A stretch of DNA of 64,000 bases from Tubiluchus corallicola (lineage: Eukaryota > Priapulida > Priapulimorpha > Priapulimorphida > Tubiluchidae): assembly GCA_030141605.1 (NCBI GenBank), contig JAQGDQ010000343.1, forward strand, positions 185,361 to 249,360. The letters are read 5' to 3'. Both the position numbers and the translations under genes were made by a program. The notes beneath the pieces are model-generated. The model did not search any database and was not told the DNA's origin. It was given only the letters and a program-made list of their open reading frames with translations. Positions 1 through 13,400 of this stretch are shown piece after piece; position 1 is the stretch's first letter, and every line of letters starts with the position of its first letter.

Positions 1-159
1 GTAGTAGTGGTAGTGGTAGTGGCAGTGGCAGTAGTAGTGGTAGTGGTAGTGGTAGTAGTAGTGGTAGTGGCAGTGGCAGTGGTAGTGGTAGTGGTCGTGA
101 TGGTGGTGGTAGTAGTAGTGGTAGTGGCAGTGGCAGTGGTAGTGGTCCTGGTGGTAGTC

Positions 160-206
<47 letters not shown>

Positions 207-237
207 CGTCGTCGTCGTCGTCGTCGTCGTAGTCGTC

Positions 238-284
<47 letters not shown>

Positions 285-320
285 CGTAGTCGTAGTCGTA
301 GTCGCAGTAGCAGTAGCAGT

Positions 321-372
<52 letters not shown>

Positions 373-375
373 AAT
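1..375. repeat. Trinucleotide repeat tract ending in a CAG run
   Basis: Mixed GTA/GTG/GTC triplets (in the + register) run for about 310 bp, then turn into an uninterrupted AGC/CAG run at about 320-364 (roughly 15 units). The apparent poly-Val/Ala frame is a by-product of the repeat. Confidence 0.95.
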
Positions 376-1360
376 TTATTTGGAAATGCAAATACAATAT
401 CAAGAAACACAGAGAAAAATCGTTATTAATAATAATGGTTTAATTTTGATATGACAGCATGCATATAATAAGTGGCAAGAACCAGAAGTAAAACATTGTT
501 GGATGCTTGCACCATTGTAAACACGTCCAAATGATAATTGAGAAAAAAAGAACAAAAAACTGAGGGTTTTAGGCAATTTAAAAAAAATTGTGCAAAGCAA
601 GGATAGAAGTGACGGATAAAAGAATGTTCAAATGTTTTTACATGGAGAACTCTTTGACAACCACTTTTGTTGCTTAAAGGACAAAAAAGAGAATTTTTGC
701 AGAAGGTTGAAAAAATTGCCTTAGAATTTGTATCACTTACATGCCATCTTATTGCGCACAGAGGTTGTATTAGCAGTCAGCAGTAATGCTATATAAAATC
801 CTGCCCTGACAGCTAGCGTGCAGCCATTTTAACGGTCGGTCGTTTGGGTAGGAAATTGAAGCAAGCGCAGATAACCGCATGCATGATTAAAGCACAAGAA
901 AAGCACTTACATAAAGCTTAAAATTTTATACCACTTACACGCTGCCTTTTTGCATGCAGGGCTTGTGTCGACAGTAACGCTTTATAAAACTTGTTAATTT
1001 AAACTCCCGCGATGACCGTTAGTGATTTTAATGGTAAGTCGTTTGAAGTAAGTTTAGATAACATTGCATGAAGTTCGAAAAAATAATCAGAGCATTCATA
1101 GCTCACTAAACAAATGCATTAATTACTTTTACTTTTCAATAATAATATGTTACTAAAATCGTCCATAAGTCTGCAATTCTAGTTATTCACATATCCCGAA
1201 TCCTGAATAAAATTGGCCATGTAAGCAGCTTTGTCAGAAGTCACTCGTCCATTTGCTAATCAAATTTAGTGTTGCCTAACTCTGTACTAATTAATTTTGA
1301 TTAAAATACATTCTTTACTAACATTTGTTAAGAATGCTGTGATTTTCTTTTGCATTGCAG
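376..1360. other. Intronic sequence upstream of the first SMPD4 exon in view
   Basis: No coding exon is recognised. Positions of about 886-1135 carry a truncated copy of dispersed family 2 (compare 4313-4963). Confidence 0.5.
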
Positions 1361-1451
1361 TTCTGCCTTGAAGGACATTGTGCAGAAACAACTGTATGTA
1401 TTCTTGAAACATTCGTTCCTACGCTGGCCCCTAGACTACTCGTTTAGACTG
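1361..1451 (+). CDS. SMPD4: SMPD4 exon a
   Basis: The acceptor is ttgcattgcag and the donor CTG|gtaagt. It begins with the last base of a split codon and ends in phase 0. The encoded peptide has [20 protein letters not shown], which matches the QQKLYLFLQH...HWPLD block of vertebrate SMPD4. The preceding exon is not in the window: 376-1360 holds no matching reading frame. Confidence 0.85.
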
Positions 1452-4400
1452 GTAAGTTTCAAGTAGCTAAAATAACCTTTTTTCACAGTTTCGTTGTACA
1501 CACGCTGTTGCTGTAGGTCAAAGGTCAAGTGTAGCGCAGCAACGCGTCTTAACTACAATTGTCACGTGTCTCACGTGTGCTCAAGTAACTTCAGTTGTTT
1601 CACGTGGACTTTACTTAATTATGCATTAGACTGTGCGTAGACTGACACACGCTGTTGCTGTAGGTCAAAGGTCAAGTGTAGTGCAGCAACGCGTCTTAAC
1701 TACAATTGTCACGTGTCTCACGTGTGCTCAAGTAACTTCAGTTGTTTCACGTGGACTTTACTTAATTATGCATTAGTCTATGCATAGACTGACACATGCT
1801 GTTGCTGTAGGTCAAAGGTCAAGTGTAGCGCAGCAACGCATCTTAACTATAATTGTCACGTGTCTCATGTGTGCTCAAGTAACTTCAGTTGTTTCACGTG
1901 GACTGTACTTAATTATGCATTAGACTATGCGTAGAGTGATTTACTAGCAGGACCTTGCTTGGGCGCATTTTTTGCTACATTAATTTATTCATTAATGTCG
2001 TCATTATTCATTAATTAAGTATTCATTAATTTATATGCTACATGCCAACACCGTTCCACTTCAGTTTCCATGTCAATGACAACATCAGCATGTGGTTGTT
2101 TAATTGCATTTCTATTTGTAGTCATATAATTCATCTATAAACGTCAGTTTTCCATATTGATAGCAATGTATTTTTATACAGTTCAGCAAGGCTGCAAAGC
2201 AGATTCAGCAGCAGCGCCTGTTTAATGTGAATCAGTGTGGCAGGACCAGAACCTGGTTCATTATCAATGTGAGGTGCTGAACCAGCAGGAGTGTCAGCCT
2301 CAACAGATGCCAGTGCCCGTAGCTGTTTATAGTGTGGCCCAAAAAAACTAGTGTTTAACGAGAAATTTTATGTAATAAGATGCAGTTTTAAACAAAAATT
2401 ATTGCTTTGAAATTATGTAAGGCCTGAAAAATTGTCCTGTTCTCCTTTAATAATACAGTTTTTATATTTTTGTAGGTGTTGGAAACATGGTTAAGTTATA
2501 TCCAACCCTGGAGGTACGTGTCCGGTGGCTCCCCCGCTCATCGACAAACTGAAGAACGACACGTCGATAGAAAATGGCAAGTTTGATGTTCAAATAACTA
2601 GCCAATGTTTAAGTTCCTTTTAATATTATGTCTTAATTCTTCTATTTGAAGTTGTCCCTGTAATACTATTTGTGTACTTGTGCGGTAAGATCGTACATAA
2701 GACGACTTATATAGTTGTGTATTTCAATAATTTTTAATAATTATTATATGTCTGTTTGCATAGCAAAAACGTCCATAAGATAGCAATTAAGCTTTTCTAG
2801 TTATTCACATATCCTGAATCTCCATTTCATGAGGATCATTTTGATACCAAGTTCATTGCTCCATGTTATTTCTAAGCTGAGATAATCCACGTTGAAATTG
2901 AGGTGCAGGTTATGCACTGAAAAATGTTATCTTGAGAAAATCGCTGTTAAAGTCAGCTATTGTTTTTTGTTGTGTTTCTCCAAAACACTTAGCAACCGTA
3001 CGAATGTTGGTTGCTACGGACTTTACCAGAACACATTGCAGTTATGTTTAAATCCAGTAGATGGCTCTTCCTGATGAAGATCCAACAGGGCTTGGCAACA
3101 GGAAAAACCCAAAGCAAAATGACAGCTTGGCGAGCTACTATCAGAGTTTGAAAACAGGAGTTTTCTACAAATGCAGTACTAGTTTCTAGACAAAATGAAC
3201 AATTTCTTGATAATTTGATGCTAGCATGTAAATGTCCAATATGTTTAGAAATTGTTTTTTTATAAAAAAAACAAAAAAATCGACATTTGTCCAAACTTTT
3301 TGTGTCATTCTACTTTGAAGCATCATAAAGTAGTTTTATTTCACATTTGCACCACTAGTTCTTCGCCGTTACTTGCATTTCGCCATTCGTTAGTTAGACG
3401 GGCACTAGCATCTGCATCTCGAAAATGCATTGCATAAAGAACAGGTGCTTTAGCTCTAAGTTTAAATGTGTTAGTTTGTGACGAACTACACACATTTGAC
3501 AGCTCATGCGTGAGCACATTGGTAAATTTGAAATTTGATTTTTATCTTAAAACTTGCCTAGTTTCAGTTGAACACAATGAATATCTTACAGTACCACTGT
3601 ACTTCAATTTTCCCTTTTGCAAACATGTGCAACAACGCTCGTGGAATATTTTTGCTGTTGAAAATTATGTTAGTTTGTGATGTCATCAATAGCTGGGTTC
3701 GCCTGCCATTAATTAGGTTTTTAATCCGTTATTTATTTATCAGAAACGCTTTTGCAGTATTAATTGTGTTAAACTGTTTACTTTTTAACGGACTTGAAAA
3801 TGAGGTAGTGTATGAAAAATCACCGTGTCTTTCTTTAATAATACAGAAGTCACCACTAAATAAGACCAGCTACAGATTAGAACCATTTAGGCACGATCTG
3901 CCATTATTCCCATAGAAACTATTGTTACGAACATTCGGGTAATAAAACCAGGGTGTCGTTAATGAGACCACATTTTTCAGTAATATGTGACAAAAGCTAT
4001 AGTAGATGAAAAAATAAAATGTACTTTTGGTACTTTGCCTATTTTGACTGCACACAGTTTTCTAGATTCACCTCGTCTTAGTCAAAGTTACACTGAAAGC
4101 TAAAGTCAATCGTTTCATCGTTTCATCGCAACAGCTTTACATGTGCAGCTGCTAAAGTACATTTCAGTGAACTTGAATCACTGTTGTACGCTCAATTCAT
4201 TCTGTAGGTAAGTGAGTGAGCTGCTTATTAGTATGAAGCTGCTGCCCATCGTGTTTTGCGAAATACACAAGCTTGCAACGAAACACCGTTTATTAGGAAG
4301 ACCTACATATTTTTAAAGCACAAGTAAACCCTCCACTTACATAAAGCTTAAAAAATTCGTTTCGAAATTTTATACCACTTACATACTACCTTTTCGTATG

Positions 4401-7400
4401 CATGGCTTGCGTCAGCCTTAACGCTGTGTAAAACGTGTAAATTTAAACTCCCGCAATGACCGTTAGGCGCAGCCATTTTAATGGTAAGTCATTTGATAAC
4501 ATGAAGTAAAGCTTGAAAAAATAATCAGAGCATTCGTAGCACACACGTCACTAACTAAGTAAAATTTTAAATTACTTGTACCTTGTCAATAAGATCAAAA
4601 ATACGTTTTTGGCTATTGAGTGGCGCACCCTAGAGGGTGAGTCAGTGACATTTTACCAATTGGCACAAACATTTTAAATTATTAATCTAGTTACATAAGT
4701 CTCTCCAGCACGTAAGTGAAATGCTAAGTAATATAGATTTGCATGCAAAGTTTTTTGGGACATAATTTAACATTTCCTTTTCTTCCCCTGATTTACGTGG
4801 CATAGTGACGTCATGTAATGGCATCGGGACAGGATTGCGGGTGATTTAAAATGAAAACGAAAATTCCTTTCAATGCGAGTACGATAATTGCATAAAATTG
4901 CTATAAAGTAATATAATTTTTTAAGGTGATTTTTCTGAAACCAACTCTAGGTGCCCTTTTCTTAGCCATTAAATATGGTGGCTGTTGTACCACATATCAT
5001 AACTATTTCTTTCATTTTTTTAAAATTAAGAATGTTTTTTTATTACAGGGAACAATTCATAACGGCGAATCTGCTTTTCTACACGGTTCTGTTTCAAGTG
5101 TACGTGCCCCGCGTGTTCCGAACAGATCTGAGCAGTCCTAGGAACGCTTACATGCTCTTCCGGGTCACCAAAATTTTCAGCCTGTCAAATCTTAGCAATA
5201 TTCTACAACAAGGTAAGACACTACACTTTTAATTTTCATAAATAAAATATTGCGACTACTTTTTCAGCGTCACAACCCCCCCTGGCTTTCACGTCATTCG
5301 TAAGTCACAGCGTCGACAAGAAGGTATTGTCACTCTATTACATTTTTACAAGTAATCGGACAATTATTAATAAAATAAGAATCAACTTATTAGTTTGTAT
5401 GTCTTGGACAAGAAAGCACGTGTTTTGATAAATCCATCGCCTTCTGTTGCAAGATGAAAAACTGATACGAAAAAGCATAAAAATGTAATTTATAAGTCCA
5501 TGGCAACCAACATTCGTACGGTTGCTAAGTTTTTTGTAGAAACGCGATAAAAACAATGGTTGATTTTAACGGTGATTTTCTCAAGGTTAGATTTTTCATT
5601 GCATGACCTGCACCTCAACTTCAACGTGGATTATCTCAGATTAGAAATAATCCAGACCAATGAGCTTGGTATCAAAATGATCCTCATGAAATGGAGATTC
5701 AGTATACGTGAATAACTAGAAAAACTTAATTGCTGACTTATGCACGATTTTGCTATGCAAGCACCTAAATGCTTGTAGTTCCAAAACTTACTTGTGATTT
5801 AAGGGTTACAGCTCTGAATGACAGGCAAGATAGTATGAAGTTGCACGCTGTACGTGGTTCGTGCTTGAATTGCTAAGCTGCCACTTCTAATAAGACTTTT
5901 TTGCTAAATATGAGAAGTGAGCAACTGTGTGTTTGAAAATAACTGGTCTGCATTTAAAGGCTTTGGTCTCATAAATTGGCTATCGTGTTAGGTAATAACG
6001 TATCCATGGTGAAAAATAATCAGGCAAAAAAACTTTTTGTATATTAAGTGTTTATTTTTCTCCATCAGTTTACATAAATGTAACAGTAAATATAGAAAAG
6101 ATACAAATGTTCAACAGAGAAAGGGTGGCGAAAAAACCAAAGGTTAATGAGTCAGCCACCCTTCTCAGCAGGTTAACGAGTCAGCCACCCTTTTCAGATG
6201 GTTAACAAGTCAGCCACCCTTCTCAGAAGGTTAATGAGTCAACCACCCTTCTCAGACGGTTGGCGAGTCAACCACCCTTCTCAGAAGGTTAATGAGTCAA
6301 CCACCCTTCTCAGAAGGTTAATGAGTCAACCACCCTTCTCAGAAGGTTAATGAGTCAGCCATCCTTACCAGAAGGTTAACAAGTCAACCACCCTTCTCAG
6401 AAGGTTAATGAGTCAACCACCCTTCTCAGAAGGTTAATGAGTCAACCACCCTTCTCAGAAGGTTAATGAGTCAGCCATCCTTATCAGAAGGTTAACAAGT
6501 CAACCACCCTTCTCAGAAGGTTAATGAGTCAACCACCCTTCTCAGAAGGTTAATGAGTCAGCCACCCTTCTCAGAAGGTTAATGAGTCAACCACCCTTCT
6601 CAGAAGGTTAATGAGTCAACCACCCTTCTCAGAAGGTTAATGAGTCAGCCATCCTTATCAGAAGGTTAACAAGTCAACCACCCTTCTCAGAAGGTTAATG
6701 AGTCAACCACCCTTCTCAGAAGGTTAACAAGTCAACCACCCTTCTCAGAAGGTTAATAAGTCAGCCACCCTTCTCAGAAGGTTAACAAGTCAACCACCCT
6801 TCTCAGAAGGTTAATGAGTCAACCACCCTTCTCAGAAGGTTAACAAGTCAACCACCCTTCTCAGAAGGTTAATAAGTCAGCCACCCTTCTCAGAAGGTTA
6901 ACAAGTCAGCCACCCTTCTCAGAAGACAGTAGTAAACAAATGATACAAATGAACTGATTATTTATAAATCAATAACGAAAAGTACATAAACATCCAGAAA
7001 TACAAAATAAATGCAAAAACCTGCCATTTTTAAAAAAAATGCAAGTCAAAATTAAGAATAAAAACGTGGTTCAAACAAAAACCGGATCAAAATGAGAAAA
7101 ATACTTAAATATTGAGAAAAAACAGTGGGAATAAATGAGAAAATATCGGGAATCAAGATTTCAGACAATGCATATTTCAAACAAGAATCAGATAAAGTTC
7201 AAATCACACAAACAAGAACAGAGCAAGACTGTTTAAGAAAAGTATGATATCATGATAATACTGAACAAACTACCACGGCCTTATTATTCTATAGGCGAGT
7301 ATAGGCTACAGCCTAGGGCATCTTAAGTTTCGGGGCCCTCGAGATTTGGTGACATTTGATAAAATAAAATATCCATTCTTTCACTATGGTTATGCTGAAA

Positions 7401-10400
7401 TATGTGCTAATCTGGTTTGCAATAATAGTAAAATAGTGGTACATGTATTGCTGAAAGAATATTTTCACAGACAAACAAAAGATAACTATTCTAGTTCATT
7501 TAAACAATTTGCAATTTTCAACCCATGTAAATGTCGTTAAAATATATAAGAAGTAAAAAATGTGCAAGACGGGTGTGAGCGAGTTAGAGGGTGGTTCCGT
7601 CTGAGGGGCCCTCCATAATTTCATTAGCCCAGGGCCCCAAAAGGTCATAATCTGACATTGGACCGTATTTATATACAGTAAAATATTAACTTCTCCTACA
7701 ATGGCAAGTAACTTCAAGAGAAGTAATAACTGGAAAATAGATCTATATTGAGGCCATAAATATACATATAAATAACATTACATCAACATAAATCACATTA
7801 GAATTATTACTCAGAGAATTACAATAACAGTAAGTAAGCAATTTATTGTCATTATAGCATAATACATATAATGAAATTTATGTGGCTTTACATACTGCAA
7901 TAACTTATAGAAACAACAAGGAGATTAATGCAAATAATTCAATCAGTTGTACAGTAACATAGAGAATTAATATTGGAGATTTACTGAAATACTCTAGCAA
8001 AAAGATGAGTTGATGCTTGAATTTGAAGAATGACAAAATGTGATCCTGTTGTACTTTTCATAACAGCAAAATATACAAAACAACTATACAATTTGAGGAA
8101 TGAAAACACTTTAAGTTTTAAGCATAAAATTAAGGAAAAGTAAAAATAAAAATTAACAGTTGACGTTGCCACTCTGTTTTTGTTTTTAAAATAGCATTTA
8201 AAATATTTTAATGCACCAAAAAATAAACTCATTATCAAGTGCTTCAGTTACATCGTTTTCATATCATTTTCTTTCATTTAGTTTTTTGGCGACAAAAAAA
8301 CCACACAGTTGCATTTGCCCTTTTATTTCATTATATTAACATGTTTATGTAGGATTGCTCATTGAGCTCAATGCATAAAATTGTTGATTAACAGTGCATT
8401 CTTGTTACTCAGGGCAAGAGTTACCAGTAATCATAGTAAGCCATTGGTCTAGGGCCCATGGGTATGTGAGGGTTGCACTGGAACAAATTTATCGCACAGC
8501 GCGCCAGCGTATAACCTTATTTCAAGTGTACATCTGGGGTTTCTTTATATAATATATTCAGAAACACAAGGGCTCCTGTACAGTATGTACAGGGCATGCA
8601 GTATGAGGCCCTGTGGATTATGGGGCCACTGCCACATTTTATCAAAAAGGAAATCTTCACTGCATTATCAAAAAGCTCCGCAACTTGGACGGTAGCTTCC
8701 GGCCTGGGGAGTAGGGTCTCTCAAACTCAGGTGCGCTAACATAATTCGTGAACTTTAATCAACTAAGATCAAACAGCCATGGATCAGCAAACGTAATGAC
8801 AATGAATAATTAGTATGAACAAGCGGCTACTTTTTAACGACTGGATACACACAATTTGATAGCAGCATTGAGTTATTATCGTTGGACATGAGAAATTATT
8901 GATTTACTCAAACTATCATCCTTGAAAGTCTTTGCAACGCACCTAAAAACGAAAGAACGATGACGACATCGCGAGGGAAGCATCTTCTCATATGAGATAG
9001 TATGCCGGGAAGCAGGAAAAATCAAAAAGAATGTTGATTCTTTTCCAATTTTAGTAGCAAATTGTTCGTGTGCCACAAATATAGCTCTGCCGGATGAATC
9101 ACCACTTTTCTCTTATTAACATCAAGTACAACAAAGTTTGCCTAACGTTTCACATGGTTTATTATGGGGAGTTTTACACAGTTCTGCCTGTTGCCATATA
9201 GATTTTTCACCAGCCATACAAATCGGCATATGTGCATCCAGAGTACCTACTTCCTTGTCATCAAAAACACATTGTAAGACTTTACAGGATGCTTCCTATC
9301 TGTCACCCTCTCAATTTCCAATGCACACCTTGCGAGAAACAAGGAAAAAATAATGTGCCTGACAAAAGTGCTAATGAAAACAGACCTTTATGGCAAAACC
9401 GTGGAGTTTGATGAAGAATCGTGTATGATAAAATTGATTACTATTCTGAAGTATCAGCCAGACAAGGTGATTGATTCATACATGATCAAAGAAGCTTTTC
9501 TACAAGAAGTGAACAGAGCTTCCGAAGGTGACATGTGGAATGAAAAGAACATTGTTCAGCATGTACTGAGCTTCTTGCAATATATATCTGCATGTTGTAG
9601 ACATAGGAACTCTCTTAAAACACTATTTGTAATATCTATAGGTTTCTGTGTCGAAAACTCTCCACTGCCTGCCCTTGTACAAGTTTCCACAAACTATGGT
9701 GACAGTTTGCATGAAAGCTTTTACGATGGCAGACACCTGCATCCACATATTTATAGGTTTCTGTGTCGAAAAGACTCCACTGCCTGCCCTTGTACAATTT
9801 TCCACAAAAAATGGTGACAGTTTGCATGAAAGTCGTTATGATGGCAGACACCTGCATCCACATTACTGTCTTTATGAAAGTTTACATTTATCAAATACAA
9901 ATTTATGCAAATTGCATGTCTGGCCATGACAAAGGTAATCGGAAAAGAAGATTAACACTTTTCTTTTACTAACATCGAGTACAACAAAGTTTGCCTCACG
10001 TTTCACATGATTTATTATGGAGAGTATTATAAAGTCCTACCTGTAGCCATAGATTTTTCACCTGCCATTGAAATAGCCAAATGTGAATCCAGAGTACCTA
10101 CTTCCTTGTCATCAAAAACACATTGTAAGACATTACAGGATGCTTCCTATCTTACACCTTTTCAGTTACATGCTGTTTGCAAACCTATGACCAACATTTC
10201 TGACAACTCTTTGTAGAAACTGACAACAAGTCAGAAAGAAAGCATTGGAATAAAAAAATAGCCAGAATTGAGGAAAAGAGAGAAATCCAGAGTACCTACT
10301 TCCTTGTCATCAAAAACACATTGTAAGACATTACAGGATGCTTCCTATCTTACACCTTTTCAGTTACATGCTGTTTGCAAACCTATGACCAACATTTCTG

Positions 10401-13400
10401 ACAACTCTTTGTAGAAACTGACAACAAGTCAGAAAGAAAGCATTGGAATAAAAAAATTGCCAGAATTGAGGAAAAGAGAGTAATGCACCTGACAAAGGTG
10501 CTAATGAAAAAAGAACTTTATGGCAAAATCTTGGAGTTTGACAAATAACGTCTTCTCAATGTTTATGAGAAGGTCAACATTGGAAAGTTGTTTAATACTC
10601 AAAAATATCAACCTTGCAAGTTAATTGACAGTTATCTAATGAAAACGGCTTTTCTGCAAGAAGTAAAGGAAGTTTCCAAAGACGACTTGCGGAGTGAAGA
10701 GAATACTGTTTAGCGTGTACTGAACTTTTTGCAATATATATCTACGTGTTGTAGATATAGGAACTCTCGTAAAACACTATTTGTAATATTTATAGGTTTC
10801 TGTGTCGAAAAGGCTCCACTGCCTGCCCTTGTACAATTTTCCACAAAAGATGATACTTTCTTGGCATCAAAAACACATTGTAAGGGACTAGTTGTATGTA
10901 AACCCTTGACAAACCTTTCTGACAACTCATTCTGAACACTGATCTCAAGTGAAAAGAAAGTTTGATAATACAATACATGCCAGAATCAATGAAAAGAGTA
11001 GTGTGCCTGACAAAAGCATTACTCAAAGAAGACATTTATGGCAAAGTGGCAGACGAAGAACGTCTTTCCAATGTGTATGAGAAAATCAACATTGGAAAGT
11101 TGTTTAACATTCTGATGTTCCAGCCTGACAAGCTGACAGATTCGTATCTGATTTAGTTGTAGATTTAGGTCTGTGCCACACTACATCCCGCATGACAACT
11201 TCGTTGACGTCAAAAGCACATTGTAAGACACTGCAAAGTACTTCCTATCTGTCACTCTTTGAGTTACATGCTGCACATAAACCTATACTATACTATTATC
11301 ATACCATTTTATCGTGCTATTATTATATTTGACTCACTTGCTAAAGAAGTCATTAATGGATGCGGGAATTTGGAAGTTATCAATACCACACTACACAAGG
11401 CATCTCCTAGCTTAGTGAGCAGGACCGCCGAAAATTCGGTTTAAAAAATTGGAATTTAAAACATGCTTATTGAAAACATATTAAATCAATAGAAACTTTT
11501 CTTAAAGAAGACATTGGCAACATTTCTACATTATGCAATTCGAAATAAAGACTTGAAGCTTCTTCAACTTTTGTTGGAGAATGGAAGTGATCCAGGTAAT
11601 AAGGAAGGTGATGCACTGCTACACCTAGCTGCACACGCATGTATCAGATGCAGAAGTGGCATAGTACAACATTTAGTAGAACATCGCATTGACATCGAAA
11701 AAGAAGACATTAAGAGGCAGCCGACAATCAACGACGAGTATAAAGATCAAACGGGATATTAATTCTTTTCCTGCTTTTGTGGGAAGCAGTTCATGTGGCA
11801 TAAACATTGGCCTCCTGGATGAATATGATTACTTGATTGTTTTAAAGCAGTTCAGTAATAACAATACTATTTTTCCTAACCCTGTACAGATTGATACAAA
11901 AAAGGATTGCATCCGCATTGCAATCTTTATGAAAACTCACATTTGTCAAGTACACTTAAGTACAAAATTGTGTAAATTGCATGTCAAGCCATGGCAAATG
12001 TAATCAGCAGAAGAGATTAATGCTTTTCTCTTACTAACATCGAGTTCAACAAAGCTTGGCTAGCGTTTTGTATCTTTTATTATGGAGAGTTTTACAAAGT
12101 TTTGCCTGTTGCCATAGATTTTTCACCAGCCGTTGAAATCTGCAAATGTGAATCCAAAGTGCCAACTTCTAAGTAACTTGTTAGGCACAAAAACACATGT
12201 AAGACACTACAGGATGCTTCCTGTCTGTCAGCCTGCCAGTTACATTCTGTATTTAAATCTATGACCAACATTTCTGACAACTCTTTGTGGACACTGACAT
12301 CAAGTCAGAAAGAAAGCATTGGAATACAAAACTTGCCAGAATCTAGGAAAAGAGAGTAATGCACCTGACAAAGGTGCTAATGAAAAAAGAACTTTATGGC
12401 AAAACCTTGGAGTTTGACGAATGTCTTCTCAATGTTTATGACAAAGTCAACATTGGAAAGTTGTTTAATATTCAAAAAATTTCAACCGTGCAAGTTAATT
12501 GACAGTTATCTAATGAAAACGGCTTTTCTGCAAGAAGTAAAGGAAGTTTCCAAAGACGACTTGCGGAGTGAAGAGAATACTGTTTAGCGTGTACTGAGCT
12601 TTTTGCAATATATATCTACGTGTTGTAGATATAGGAACTCTCTTAAAACACTATTTGTAATATTTATAGGTTTCTGTGTCGAAAACTCTCCACTGCCTGC
12701 CCTTGTACAATAAACCACAAACTATGGTGACAGTTTACATGAAAGCTTTTACGATGGCAGACACCTGCATCCACATATTTATAGGTTTCTGTGTCGAAAA
12801 GACTCCACTGCCTGCCCTTGTACAATTTTCCACAAAAAATGGTGACAGTTTGCATGAAAGTCGTTATGATGGCAGACACCTGCATCCACATTACTGTCTT
12901 TATGAAAGTTCACATTTATCAAATACACTTAAAGACAAATTTATGCAAATTGCATGTCTGGCCATGACAAAGGTAATCGGAAAAGAAGATTAACACTTTT
13001 CTCTTACTAACATCGAGTACAACAAAGTTTGCCTCACGTTTCACATGATTTATTATGGAGAGTATTATAAAGTCCTACCTGTAGCCATAGATTTTTCACC
13101 TGCCATTGAAATAGCCAAATGTGAATCCAGAGTACCTACTTCCTTGTCATCAAAAACACATTGTAAGACATTACAGGATGCTTCCTATCTTACACCTTTT
13201 CAGTTACATGCTGTTTGCAAACCTATGACCAACATTTCTGACAACTCTTTGTAGAAACTGACAACAAGTCAGAAAGAAAGCATTGGAATAAAAAAATTGC
13301 CAGAATTGAGGAAAAGAGAGAAATCCAGAGTACCTACTTCCTTGTCATCAAAAACACATTGTAAGACATTACAGGATGCTTCCTATCTTACACCTTTTCA

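Noticed and set aside
7..429. 140-codon poly-Val/Ala open frame
   Set aside because: It is a by-product of the trinucleotide tract; other frames are equally open across it.
6140..6925. CRISPR-like array of 29-bp repeats
   Set aside because: The units are head-to-tail without spacers and the DNA is animal.
7285..7660. GGGCCC-rich stretch as a complete transposon
   Set aside because: Its ends do not form a convincing inverted repeat, so it is only noted as a degraded repeat.
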